DNA of 64,000 nt from Bacteroides luhongzhouii (GTDB taxonomy: Bacteria > Bacteroidota > Bacteroidia > Bacteroidales > Bacteroidaceae). The DNA is taken from the NCBI RefSeq assembly GCF_009193295.2, contig NZ_CP059973.1, positions 1-64,000 on the forward strand, written 5' to 3'. Position 1 is the first letter of the stretch. Each line of letters opens with the position of its first letter. This document shows, piece after piece, positions 9,396-17,295 of this stretch. The position numbers and the translations under genes were made by a program. The notes under the pieces were generated by a model. That model ran no database searches. It was not told the DNA's origin and saw only the letters and a program-made list of their open reading frames with translations.

Positions 9396-9770
9396 ATGAA
9401 GATAAACAGTAGCTATATTCTTTTGAAGGAAATTCGTTGTTACGCCTATCATGGAGTCGCACCGCAAGAAAATCTGATCGGGAATGAATATATCATTGAC
9501 CTGAAACTGAAAGTAGATATCAGCAAAGCTGCCCGGACAGATGAGGTTACCGACACTGTTAACTATGCCGAAGTACATCAGGTGATAAAAAATGAAATGG
9601 CTATTCCGTCAAAGTTACTGGAGCATGTCAGCAGACGGATTATAGAAAAGCTCTTCGACCAATTCCCTTGCATTGAGAAAATAGAACTCCGGCTTTCCAA
9701 ACGGAATCCGCCAATGGGAGCAGATATAGAGTCAGCAGGAATTGAACTGCAATGCAGCAGAGATGAATGA
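9396..9770 (+). CDS. folB: Dihydroneopterin aldolase
   Basis: FolB converts 7,8-dihydroneopterin to 6-hydroxymethyl-7,8-dihydropterin and glycolaldehyde in folate synthesis. The 124-residue length is normal for this tunnel-fold family. Visible features are YHGVAPQE with the pterin-anchoring region at Glu25, the NYAEVHQ segment (56-62), and the catalytic Lys102 in LSKRNPP. The C-terminus is slightly extended. It is the last gene before a convergent gap with two hairpins. Confidence 0.92.
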   Translation: MKINSSYILLKEIRCYAYHGVAPQENLIGNEYIIDLKLKVDISKAARTDEVTDTVNYAEVHQVIKNEMAIPSKLLEHVSRRIIEKLFDQFPCIEKIELRLSKRNPPMGADIESAGIELQCSRDE

Positions 9771-9920
9771 TATATTGCTCTATTAATGAAATGACGTAAA
9801 CTAGTGGAATACAGATTAAAATCACTTGCAAGAACTCCCCTTGCCATTATTTTGGATCAAGTGGGACTGGTGTTGGCATACACAATATACAAACGCAAAC
9901 TTCCTAATTGAAGTAGAAAA

Positions 9921-10000
9921 GATAGTGACGCTATCCAGTAAGGATAGTGACGCTATCGTTGTCATATACCGTCACTATCCTTACTGGATAGCGTCACTAT
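9921..10000. repeat. Perfect 31-bp inverted repeat built from GATAG-N5-CTATC units
   Basis: Bases 9922-9952 are the exact reverse complement of 9970-10000, with a 17-nt loop. The left arm region holds two identical copies of GATAGTGACGCTATC (9921-9935 and 9943-9957), itself a near palindrome, and the right arm carries the inverted counterpart. The element lies between convergent folB and mgsA. It would form a very stable hairpin or cruciform; its function is unknown. Confidence 0.85.
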
Positions 10001-10089
10001 TTTATAAAGGGAATTCACCAACAACTTTTCTCAATTGATCCATTATTTCCAGTTGAGTATAAATAGGGTATAATGCCTTATAAACAACA

Positions 10090-10120
10090 CAGATAATACA
10101 ATTTTAATCTGTATTATCTG
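10090..10120. terminator. Perfect hairpin downstream of mgsA
   Basis: CAGATAATACA (10090-10100) pairs with TGTATTATCTG (10110-10120) around a 9-nt AT-rich loop. It lies about 60 bp beyond the leftward mgsA stop and is a candidate bidirectional terminator. The rest of the 406-bp gap (9771-10176) holds only the palindromic element and no credible gene. Confidence 0.5.
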
Positions 10121-10176
10121 AGTTATCTTATTAAATAGTAGGTAATCCGCTTCTATTATTTACACTCCGAACCGAC

Positions 10177-10701
10177 TTATTTTCTCTTCTTTTTTCTTCT
10201 ATTTACCGATTCTACTGCTTCCGTCACCACAGGTTTATTCTGGAAACGTTTCGTATAGCCGGAATAGTCCGGATGAATACGTTCGTAATCAGGATCCATA
10301 AATAACGGACTGGAAATAATATGATCCGCCGTAGAACGGTTACAACAGAAAACTATATTTTCTACACCGGCCAAACGGGTTAATGCTTTCACATCCGTAT
10401 CGTGCGGTTGCAGTGTCATGGGGTCCGTGAAGAAAAAGAGATAATCAATCTGCCCATCCACAATACGTGATCCCATCTGTTGGTCACCACCTAACGGACC
10501 TGATTTTAAAATCGTAAAATCCCACTCTTCATCAGGATGTTTCTCCTTCAATGCTTCCAATATCAAAGTACCCGTAGTACCTGTACAGTAGAATTTATTA
10601 CCCATCAACAGTTCCGAGTTCCACAGTACCCATTCGATGAGGTCTTTTTTCATTGCATCATGCGCTACCAGCCCGATGCCTCTTCTAACCTTTGATTTCA
10701 T
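10177..10701 (-). CDS. mgsA: Methylglyoxal synthase
   Basis: MgsA converts dihydroxyacetone phosphate to methylglyoxal, a bypass of lower glycolysis that releases phosphate. The 174-residue protein has LVAHDAMK near the N-terminus, TGTTG (40-44) for phosphate binding, SGPLGGDQQ with catalytic Asp73, and QPHDTDVKAL with His100 and Asp103, matching the E. coli active site. About 20 residues extend beyond the typical enzyme and end in a Lys/Arg-rich tail. It is the last gene of a four-gene leftward operon, 3 bp after the glycosyltransferase. Confidence 0.95.
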   Translation of the reverse strand: MKSKVRRGIGLVAHDAMKKDLIEWVLWNSELLMGNKFYCTGTTGTLILEALKEKHPDEEWDFTILKSGPLGGDQQMGSRIVDGQIDYLFFFTDPMTLQPHDTDVKALTRLAGVENIVFCCNRSTADHIISSPLFMDPDYERIHPDYSGYTKRFQNKPVVTEAVESVNRRKKKRK

Positions 10702-10704
10702 TTG

Positions 10705-11733
10705 CTATCCTTTTAAATCCGACAATTGAGAGAATCGTTTGCATCCTCTCGCATAAAACTGCCACAAGATACTACTTTTTGTCCGTTCAGGTATCGGATT
10801 CAAAGTTTTTTTTCTCATATTCTCTTCACGGGATAAAGAAAACGACGGACATAATCGTTTATACTCTTTTCGCGCACATATCACAGCACGAGCATTATCC
10901 CAGTGTCCTTGCAACAAGAAATTAAACGCCGCCACATAATCGAGACAGGTCCGGATACGCATCACTTTATTTAACTCCTCCTGTGGAAGATTCTTATAGA
11001 GCATGACAAGATTATTACGGAAATTAAGAAAAGTCTTATGAGAATTCTCTTTTTTAAGAGTAGCTCCCCCCACATGATAGACAATACTTTGAGGTACACA
11101 GACAATCTCACGATTCCGCGAACGGAGTCGCCAGCACAAATCTATTTCTTCCATGTGAGCAAAGAAACGTCCATCCAATCCTCCGACATTCACATAATCA
11201 GCGCGCCGGATAAACAGCGCTGCCCCCGTTGCCCAGAAAACAGGAATCACCGTATCATATTGGCCTTCGTCTTTCTCCACAACTCCCATTATACGCCCCC
11301 TACAAAAAGGATAACCGTATTTATCAATAAAGCCACCAGCCGCCCCGGCATATTCGAAATATTCTTTTTGCCGCTGGCTTCGTATCTTCGGCTGACAAGC
11401 AGCCACTTCCGGATGCTTATCAAGATAAGCAATCATTGGTTCCAGCCAATGCTCCGTCACCTCGACATCCGAATTCAAAAGAACTACATATTCTGCGTCA
11501 ACCTGCTGCAATGCCAAATTATATCCATCGGCAAAGCCATAATTTTGGTCAAGCACAATCGTTCTGACAGAAGGAAATTCCTGTTGAAGCAAGGTAACGG
11601 AAGCGTCTGTAGAACCATTGTCAGCCACGCAGACCTCGATCCCCTCCCCTTCCGAATACCGGACGACGGACGGAAGAAAAGTACGGAGCATATCACATCC
11701 GTTCCAATTTAAAATTACAACTGAAACTTTCAT
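10705..11733 (-). CDS. Family 2 glycosyltransferase (rhamnosyltransferase-like)
   Basis: This GT-A fold enzyme transfers a sugar from a nucleotide donor to a surface-glycan acceptor. The 342-residue protein has the GT2 landmarks: VVILNWNG at the N-terminus, ADNGSTD (37-43), the metal-binding NSDVEV (87-92), and a later GGLDGRFFAHMEEIDLCWR block that resembles WbbL-type rhamnosyltransferases and includes the likely base region. There are no clear membrane spans. It sits 2 bp after the lpxL-like gene, so a role in cell-envelope glycan assembly is a reasonable inference; donor and acceptor are unknown. Confidence 0.85.
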   Translation of the reverse strand: MKVSVVILNWNGCDMLRTFLPSVVRYSEGEGIEVCVADNGSTDASVTLLQQEFPSVRTIVLDQNYGFADGYNLALQQVDAEYVVLLNSDVEVTEHWLEPMIAYLDKHPEVAACQPKIRSQRQKEYFEYAGAAGGFIDKYGYPFCRGRIMGVVEKDEGQYDTVIPVFWATGAALFIRRADYVNVGGLDGRFFAHMEEIDLCWRLRSRNREIVCVPQSIVYHVGGATLKKENSHKTFLNFRNNLVMLYKNLPQEELNKVMRIRTCLDYVAAFNFLLQGHWDNARAVICARKEYKRLCPSFSLSREENMRKKTLNPIPERTKSSILWQFYARGCKRFSQLSDLKG

Positions 11734-11735
11734 TG

Positions 11736-12659
11736 TTATTCCTTCTTCTTGTTCAATTCTTTCTCTTCTAATCGGTCAGCTTCCTCACGAGTCATTTTCC
11801 AGCGTTTATGAGACCACAACCAATATGCCGGTTCTTTACGAATCGTCTGTTCTAATCTATGAGCAAACATTTCCGTGATTTCTCCTTCTCTTGTTTCTTT
11901 TGGTGTTTCCGTCATTAACTTGAACTCCGCCTCACAATATCCTCTACGCTCTTTACTAAGCTCACAATAAAAAACAGGAAAATTCATCATTTTGGCAATA
12001 CGTTCCGCACCATTCAGAAAACCGGTTTCCTGTCCTAAAAAGGTAGTCCAATATTTATCATATCCACTAGGCCACTGATCAGTAATCAAACCGACTACCA
12101 TCTTTTTTCCATCATGTTTGAGCTTTATAATTTCACGTGCTGTAGAATGTTTCGGAATATTATACCCCCCAAAACGAGAACGAATACGTTTAAACAACTC
12201 ATCCAGATATTTATCTCTCAACGGTTTATAAACCTGCACAGGAACATCCCCCGGTTTCATGATTGCTCCCATCCCTATCAGCCACTCGTAATTGGCATAA
12301 TGAGGAATCATTACTATAATACCTCCATACTTTTCAGTCAGTTCAAGATATTGTTCCGTATTCCTATAAGTCATTCTCTCACAAAGTTCTTCGGCAGACA
12401 TATGCAACAATTTCAAATCCTCAAGCATATAATCCGACAAATAGCGATAAAACTTGCGTTCTATCTGTAATCTCTCCGCATCAGTTTTTTCCGGAAATGA
12501 TCTTAATAGATTTCCCCGAACTACTTTCCGACGATATTTTCCAACATGATACATCAACAGATAATTAAAATCCGAAAGCATATATAAAATCCGGAACGGA
12601 AGAGCCGAAAACAGCCACATTCCACTGTATACCAACCAATAGATAAGTTTTGATCTCAT
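11736..12659 (-). CDS. Lipid A acyltransferase (LpxL/HtrB family)
   Basis: Members add a secondary acyl chain to lipid A precursors at the inner membrane. The 307-residue protein has an N-terminal membrane anchor (about 8-28) and the H-x4-D/E acyltransferase motif as His120...Glu125 in IPHYANYEW. A later TDQWP segment lies in the conserved substrate region. The C-terminus is strongly charged. It lies 2 bp downstream of mtaB and 2 bp upstream of the GT2 gene. Bacteroides lipid A is typically penta-acylated and monophosphorylated, and a single LpxL-like enzyme of this kind would fit that; this link is inference. Confidence 0.85.
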   Translation of the reverse strand: MRSKLIYWLVYSGMWLFSALPFRILYMLSDFNYLLMYHVGKYRRKVVRGNLLRSFPEKTDAERLQIERKFYRYLSDYMLEDLKLLHMSAEELCERMTYRNTEQYLELTEKYGGIIVMIPHYANYEWLIGMGAIMKPGDVPVQVYKPLRDKYLDELFKRIRSRFGGYNIPKHSTAREIIKLKHDGKKMVVGLITDQWPSGYDKYWTTFLGQETGFLNGAERIAKMMNFPVFYCELSKERRGYCEAEFKLMTETPKETREGEITEMFAHRLEQTIRKEPAYWLWSHKRWKMTREEADRLEEKELNKKKE

Positions 12660-12661
12660 AT

Positions 12662-13981
12662 TTATATCAAAATTGTACCTTTAAGTGCTGTCATCTCCTC
12701 ATTAAAATCTCCCAAACATACATTAACCACCTGGTTATCCAGCGAGTCATCACTTTCCACCTCTACACGAATATAATTCTCCGTAAATCCATGCATCGGA
12801 GCACCAGCTTTCGATTTTTCCATCAGCACCGGCATTGTCTGCCCAATATGACGTGCATAAAAAGCCTGTGTCTTTTGATCCGACAGTGTCAACAGACGTT
12901 GACTACGCTGATGCTTCTCTTCCGGGGAAACTACATATTCTATTTTTAAGGCTTGCGTTCCAGGACGTTCGGAATAGCTAAACACATGCAACTGGGTCAC
13001 ATCCAGACCATCTATAAACTGATAAGCCTGTTCAAAATATTCGGGCGTTTCTCCACGGGTTCCCACAATCACGTCCACTCCGATAAAAGCATCCGGCATC
13101 ACCTCTTTTATCTTCTTTACTTTCGAAGCAAAAAGAGCAGTGTCATAACGACGGCGCATTAACTGCAATACCTCATCGCAACCGGATTGCAAAGGGATAT
13201 GAAAATGAGGCATAAAACTGCGGGAGTGAGACACAAATTCGATAATCTCATCAGTCAACAGATTGGGTTCTATGGAAGAGATACGATAACGTTCGATTCC
13301 CTCTACCTGATCCAATGCTTTTACCAGATCAAAGAAACTCTCTCCTGTTGTTTTACCAAAATCTCCGATATTCACTCCGGTCAGAACGATTTCTTTTCCA
13401 CCTTCAGCAGCTGCCTGCCGGGCCTGCTCAACCATGGAAGCAATAGTTCCGTTACGACTTCGCCCGCGGGCAAAAGGAATCGTGCAATATGAACAGAAGT
13501 AATCACATCCATCCTGCACCTTCAAGAAGAAACGGGTACGATCTCCCCGTGAACACGAGGGAGAAAACGAACGGATATCTTTGGTTGTAGTAGTGATAGC
13601 CTCTCCTTTTTCATGCTTTTGGAGGTCACCCAGATATTGAAGTAACTCTCCCTTCTGTTCCGCTCCCAGCACTACATCTACTCCATCTATCTTTGCCACG
13701 TCACCGGGCTTCAATTGCGCATAACATCCGGTCACTACCACAAAAGCACCGGGATGCTGCTTTACCAGGCGATGAATGGCTTGCCGGCATTTCTTATCTG
13801 CCATCTCCGTCACCGAACAAGTATTTACCACACAGATATCTGCTTTCTCTCCTTTGCGCACAGTCCGGACTCCTGCCTCACGCAGGATTTTACCGATAGT
13901 TGAAGTCTCTGAAAAATTTAATTTGCAGCCTAAAGTATAATAAACGGCTGTCTTATTTTGAAATACAGTGGTATCTATCAT
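12662..13981 (-). CDS. mtaB: tRNA t6A37 methylthiotransferase MtaB
   Basis: MtaB is a radical-SAM enzyme that adds a methylthio group to N6-threonylcarbamoyladenosine at position 37 of ANN-decoding tRNAs. The 439-residue protein starts with the UPF0004 domain, whose cluster Cys residues occur in GCKLNFSE, NTCSVTE and TGCYAQ. The radical-SAM motif is Cys159-x3-Cys163-x2-Cys166 (CDYFCSYC), and the last 65 residues resemble a TRAM RNA-binding domain. The GCKLN start and overall length fit MtaB better than MiaB or RimO. It is the first gene of the leftward operon and diverges from the acyl-CoA synthetase. Confidence 0.92.
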   Translation of the reverse strand: MIDTTVFQNKTAVYYTLGCKLNFSETSTIGKILREAGVRTVRKGEKADICVVNTCSVTEMADKKCRQAIHRLVKQHPGAFVVVTGCYAQLKPGDVAKIDGVDVVLGAEQKGELLQYLGDLQKHEKGEAITTTTKDIRSFSPSCSRGDRTRFFLKVQDGCDYFCSYCTIPFARGRSRNGTIASMVEQARQAAAEGGKEIVLTGVNIGDFGKTTGESFFDLVKALDQVEGIERYRISSIEPNLLTDEIIEFVSHSRSFMPHFHIPLQSGCDEVLQLMRRRYDTALFASKVKKIKEVMPDAFIGVDVIVGTRGETPEYFEQAYQFIDGLDVTQLHVFSYSERPGTQALKIEYVVSPEEKHQRSQRLLTLSDQKTQAFYARHIGQTMPVLMEKSKAGAPMHGFTENYIRVEVESDDSLDNQVVNVCLGDFNEEMTALKGTILI

Positions 13982-13999
13982 AAGCTGTTATAAACACAT

Positions 14000-14015
14000 T
14001 AACTTTGCAAAGTTA
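14000..14015. promoter_or_regulatory. Palindromic double -7 element, mtaB promoter
   Basis: TAACTTTGCAAAGTTA is a perfect 16-bp palindrome that presents TAnnTTTG on both strands. Read leftward (box 14008-14015) it gives mtaB a leader of about 20 nt. Read rightward it could add to transcription of the divergent acyl-CoA synthetase gene. Confidence 0.55.
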
Positions 14016-14037
14016 CATATTATTATTAGTAAAACAC

Positions 14038-14068
14038 TTTAGGATACGAAAGTTTATTCCTATTTTTG
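14038..14068 (+). promoter_or_regulatory. Acyl-CoA synthetase promoter
   Basis: TATTTTTG (14061-14068) matches the -7 consensus. TTTA (14038-14041), one base from TTTG, lies 19 bp upstream. The leader to the ATG at 14092 is about 20 nt. Confidence 0.55.
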
Positions 14069-14091
14069 CACAATTCACTAAAAAACGTGCA

Positions 14092-15765
14092 ATGATTAAA
14101 GAGAATTTCATTAAACTATACGAAAATAGTTTTCGTGAGAATTGGGATCTGCCTTGTTACACTGATTATGGAGAAGATACCCAATACACATATGGTGAGG
14201 TAGCTGAAAAAATCGCCCGTTTACATCTGTTATTCAAACATTGTAGCCTTCGCAGAGGAGATAAGATTTCAGTTATCGGCAAAAATAACGCTCACTGGTG
14301 CATCGCCTATATGGCAACTATCACATATGGAGCGATCATTGTCCCTATCCTTCAAGATTTTACGCCTAATGACGTTCATCATATCGTCAATCATTCCGAA
14401 TCTGTATTTCTGTTCACCAGCGACAGCATTTGGGAAAATCTGGAAGAGGAGAAATTAACAGGATTACGGGGAGTATTCTCATTGACTGATTTTCGGTGCC
14501 TTTATCAACGTGACGGAGAAACCATACAGAAGTTTCTGAAAAATACCGATAAAGAGATGCATACTTTGTATCCGAAAGGATTTACCCGTGAAGATGTTCA
14601 GTATACCACTTTATCCAATGACAAAGTGATGCTGTTAAATTACACTTCCGGAACCACCGGTTTCAGTAAGGGTGTGATGCTGACAGGAAACAATCTTGCC
14701 GGCAATGTCACTTTCGGTATTCGTACCGAACTCCTTAAAAAAGGGGATAAAGTGCTGTCTTTCCTTCCCCTCGCCCACGCATACGGTTGCGCATTTGACT
14801 TTCTGACAGCAACCGCTGTTGGCACCCATGTCACTTTGCTTGGAAAAACGCCTTCTCCTAAAATCATAATGAAGGCTTTTGAAGAAGTGAAACCTAACCT
14901 TATTATTACCGTCCCGCTAGTGATTGAAAAGATATATAAGAATATTATCCAGCCACTCATTAATAAAAAAGGTATGAAGTGGGCACTCAATATTCCTCTG
15001 CTCGACACCCAAATCTACAACCAGATACGTAAAAGACTGATTGATGCATTAGGAGGACGGTTTAAAGAGATCATTATCGGTGGCGCCGCTATGGACAAGG
15101 AAGTAGAAGAATTCTTCTACAAAATCAAATTTCCTTTTACTATCGGTTATGGAATGACGGAATGTGGTCCGCTTATCAGCTATGCTCCTTGGGATGAATT
15201 TGTACCAGGCTCCTCCGGAAAGATTCTGGATATAATGGAAGCGCGTATCTATAAGGAAACCCCGGAAGCAGAAACTGGAGAAATCCAAGTTCGGGGAGAG
15301 AATGTGATGGTAGGCTACTACAAGAACCAAAAAGCAACGCAGGAAGTATTCACACAGGATGGCTGGCTACGCACCGGAGACCTCGGTTCCATGGACAGCA
15401 ACGGAAATATTTTCATCCGGGGACGACTCAAGACTATGATCTTAAGTTCTAGCGGACAGAACATCTTCCCCGAAGAGTTGGAAACCAAACTGAATAACCT
15501 GCCTTTCATTCTCGAAAGTCTTGTTATCGAACGCAATAAAAAATTAGTGGCACTTGTTTATGCCGATTACGAAGCGTTGGATTCTCTCGGATTAAATAAT
15601 CCGGATAACCTGAAAACAATCATGGATGAAAATCTTAAGAATCTGAACAGCAATGTAGCCGCTTATGAGAAAATCAGCAGGATCCAACTCTATCCTACGG
15701 AATTTGAAAAAACTCCCAAAAGAAGCATAAAAAGGTACTTATATAACAGTATTGCTGTCGATTAG
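14092..15765 (+). CDS. AMP-dependent long-chain acyl-CoA synthetase
   Basis: This enzyme activates fatty acids (or other carboxylates) to acyl-AMP and then acyl-CoA. The ATG at 14092 gives 557 residues; the frame further upstream contains the promoter. Adenylation-family motifs are in order: P-loop YTSGTTGFSKGVM, GYGMTECGPL, the GRLKTMILSSSG hinge, and the C-terminal catalytic-Lys region TPKRSIKRYL. The layout matches FadD-like ligases. No beta-oxidation genes are nearby, so it may feed phospholipid or lipid A acyl recycling; that is inference. Confidence 0.88.
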   Translation: MIKENFIKLYENSFRENWDLPCYTDYGEDTQYTYGEVAEKIARLHLLFKHCSLRRGDKISVIGKNNAHWCIAYMATITYGAIIVPILQDFTPNDVHHIVNHSESVFLFTSDSIWENLEEEKLTGLRGVFSLTDFRCLYQRDGETIQKFLKNTDKEMHTLYPKGFTREDVQYTTLSNDKVMLLNYTSGTTGFSKGVMLTGNNLAGNVTFGIRTELLKKGDKVLSFLPLAHAYGCAFDFLTATAVGTHVTLLGKTPSPKIIMKAFEEVKPNLIITVPLVIEKIYKNIIQPLINKKGMKWALNIPLLDTQIYNQIRKRLIDALGGRFKEIIIGGAAMDKEVEEFFYKIKFPFTIGYGMTECGPLISYAPWDEFVPGSSGKILDIMEARIYKETPEAETGEIQVRGENVMVGYYKNQKATQEVFTQDGWLRTGDLGSMDSNGNIFIRGRLKTMILSSSGQNIFPEELETKLNNLPFILESLVIERNKKLVALVYADYEALDSLGLNNPDNLKTIMDENLKNLNSNVAAYEKISRIQLYPTEFEKTPKRSIKRYLYNSIAVD

Positions 15766-15864
15766 CATGTTCTAAAACATATAAAAAAGGGAGAAAAGTG
15801 GCCAGTTACAAAAAAAATTATAAAAAAAGTTGGCATTTCGAGAACAACATATTGAAAAAGTACA

Positions 15865-15872
15865 TACCTTTG
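15865..15872 (+). promoter_or_regulatory. -7 box of the small lipoprotein gene
   Basis: TACCTTTG is an exact match to the Bacteroides -7 element, 52 nt before the ATG at 15925. Confidence 0.55.
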
Positions 15873-15924
15873 CAACGTTTTAATAAAGCAATTGATTGTA
15901 TTACGTTTTTAAAAAGCAAAGAAA

Positions 15925-16146
15925 ATGAAAAAATTAGTTTTGATGGCCGTAGCTATCGTAGCAGTATCATTCGCATCATGTGGTAACAAAGCAGCTGACG
16001 CAGCAAAAGCAACTGCAGATTCTATCCGTATCGCTGACTCAATCGCAGCAGTAGAAGCAGCAGCTCTTGAAGCTGAACAAGCAGCAGCCGCAGCAACAGA
16101 TTCTTTGAATGCTGATAGCACTGCAACTGAAACTGTAGCTGAATAA
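15925..16146 (+). CDS. Small Ala-rich lipoprotein
   Basis: The 73-residue product has a short signal sequence and a lipobox FASC with the acylated Cys at 19. The mature part is almost entirely Ala, Asp, Glu, Ser and Thr and is predicted to form a helix or coiled coil, with a repeated ADSI/AAVEAAAL pattern. Codon use is strongly biased to GCA, with a strong promoter upstream and a strong terminator just downstream, which suggests high expression. Similar tiny lipoproteins are known in Bacteroides without an assigned function. A structural role in the envelope, like Braun-type lipoproteins, is only a guess. Confidence 0.8.
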   Translation: MKKLVLMAVAIVAVSFASCGNKAADAAKATADSIRIADSIAAVEAAALEAEQAAAAATDSLNADSTATETVAE

Positions 16147-16176
16147 TAATTCAGAAACAGCCTAGAGAGAATTGAA

Positions 16177-16213
16177 AGTCTGCCATGCGAAAGCATGCAC
16201 AGACTTTTTTTTA
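16177..16213 (+). terminator. Terminator of the small lipoprotein gene
   Basis: AGTCTG (16177-16182) pairs with CAGACT (16200-16205), and CATGC-gaaa-GCATG forms the inner stem with a GNRA-type loop. A run of eight T follows. Confidence 0.85.
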
Positions 16214-16238
16214 TGCCTTTATTTTAGCAGGCCACACG

Positions 16239-17147
16239 TTATTTAGCGTATGAACTTTTCACAAAAGGAGCGTTCAACAAATAATCCAGACTTACTTCTA
16301 CACTTTCCTCCACCGGAATACTATACTTTTCGATTTCAGCAACGAGATAATTAACGCCTGCAGTTTTTGCATTCTTAAAGATAGCATCAAAACCTACCAT
16401 TCCACTTTGTCCAATCTCTCTGTGATCTTTCACATGGAATATCTTGAAGCGACCGGGATATTTATTAAAATAATCGACAGGACTGTTTTGTCCGCGAACT
16501 ACCCAATAAAGGTCCATCTGGAAGAAAACATATTCAGGATTTGTATGTTCCAACATATAATCATACATCACTTTATCTTCTACCTTCTGAAATTCATGAG
16601 CATGATTATGATATCCAAACAATAAACCCTGTTGTTTGCAACGCTTGCCTATCTCATTATAATATGCACAATACGTTTCTAAATCCTTGAGCGTCTTAGG
16701 TACATCCATCCACGGAGCTACAATATATTTCATACCGGCAGCTTTGTGATCGGCAATGCATTGATCCCACCATTCAAGCGACTTTGAATAGTCACCGGAA
16801 GCCAATTCTTCTTTAGATAACTGCCTTGTACAATGTGAAGACAAGACTTTTAATCCTGCCGATTCGACATCTTTCTTAAACTGTTGGGGAGCACGGTCAT
16901 AAAACTTACCGTTGTTATAATTGGCTGCTTCAACACCGGTATATCCCATGTTTGCCAATTTTTTCAGAAGAGCAGTATAAGCGGGATCACACTTACCATT
17001 TTTGTTGTCTACCTTGTTTAATATATCTCTAACAGAATAGAGCTGAATAGCTACTTCTTTCTTAGCTTTTTTCTTAGTTTGTGCCGTTACTGCCAATGGA
17101 ATCATGAAAAGAGCAGCCAATGCACAGATATAAATTCTAGTTTTCAT
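16239..17147 (-). CDS. Exported sugar isomerase/epimerase-like TIM-barrel protein
   Basis: This 302-residue protein belongs to the xylose-isomerase-like / AP endonuclease 2 TIM-barrel superfamily, which handles sugars with a divalent metal. It has a cleavable signal peptide (about 1-22, ending VTAQ), so it acts in the periplasm. Conserved blocks include VAIQLYSVRD at the first strand, GYTGVEAANY, FGYHNHAHEF with metal-ligand His residues, and VEIEKYS near the end. It follows two oxidoreductases and a DUF1080 lyase. In a 3-keto-glycoside pathway a protein of this type would act on the released 3-keto-glucal or epimerise a keto sugar; I infer hydratase or epimerase activity. A 148-bp gap with a strong hairpin separates it from the DUF1080 gene, so its expression may be lower. 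Confidence 0.8.
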   Translation of the reverse strand: MKTRIYICALAALFMIPLAVTAQTKKKAKKEVAIQLYSVRDILNKVDNKNGKCDPAYTALLKKLANMGYTGVEAANYNNGKFYDRAPQQFKKDVESAGLKVLSSHCTRQLSKEELASGDYSKSLEWWDQCIADHKAAGMKYIVAPWMDVPKTLKDLETYCAYYNEIGKRCKQQGLLFGYHNHAHEFQKVEDKVMYDYMLEHTNPEYVFFQMDLYWVVRGQNSPVDYFNKYPGRFKIFHVKDHREIGQSGMVGFDAIFKNAKTAGVNYLVAEIEKYSIPVEESVEVSLDYLLNAPFVKSSYAK

Positions 17148-17198
17148 ATAATAGATATTAGTGGGTTACAATTATTCAGGTTTATATAGAAAAAAAAT

Positions 17199-17279
17199 AG
17201 GCACGGATTACACAGACTTCACGGTTGCTCCATGGCAATCGCCATTCAAAAAAACGTGAAATATGCGTAACCCGTGCCT
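17199..17279. terminator. Long hairpin between the DUF1080 and TIM-barrel genes
   Basis: The 16-nt arms at 17199-17214 and 17264-17279 pair with two mismatches or wobbles. Inner stems TTCACG/CGTGAA (17218-17223 with 17255-17260) and TTGC/GCAA extend the structure. On the minus strand a run of eight T follows, as in a Rho-independent terminator. It may attenuate read-through into the last gene of the cluster. Confidence 0.7.
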
Positions 17280-17295
17280 TTTTATTGCTATTCGA

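Noticed and set aside
9921..10000. Invertible promoter (phase-variable switch)
   Set aside because: The arms enclose only a 17-nt loop with no promoter or gene, so inversion would change nothing obvious.
9826..10038. 70-residue rightward frame across the inverted repeat
   Set aside because: It is formed by the repeat itself, has no promoter, and no plausible protein.
11038..11712. 224-residue rightward frame
   Set aside because: Lies opposite the GT2 gene, which has clear family motifs; the frame has none.
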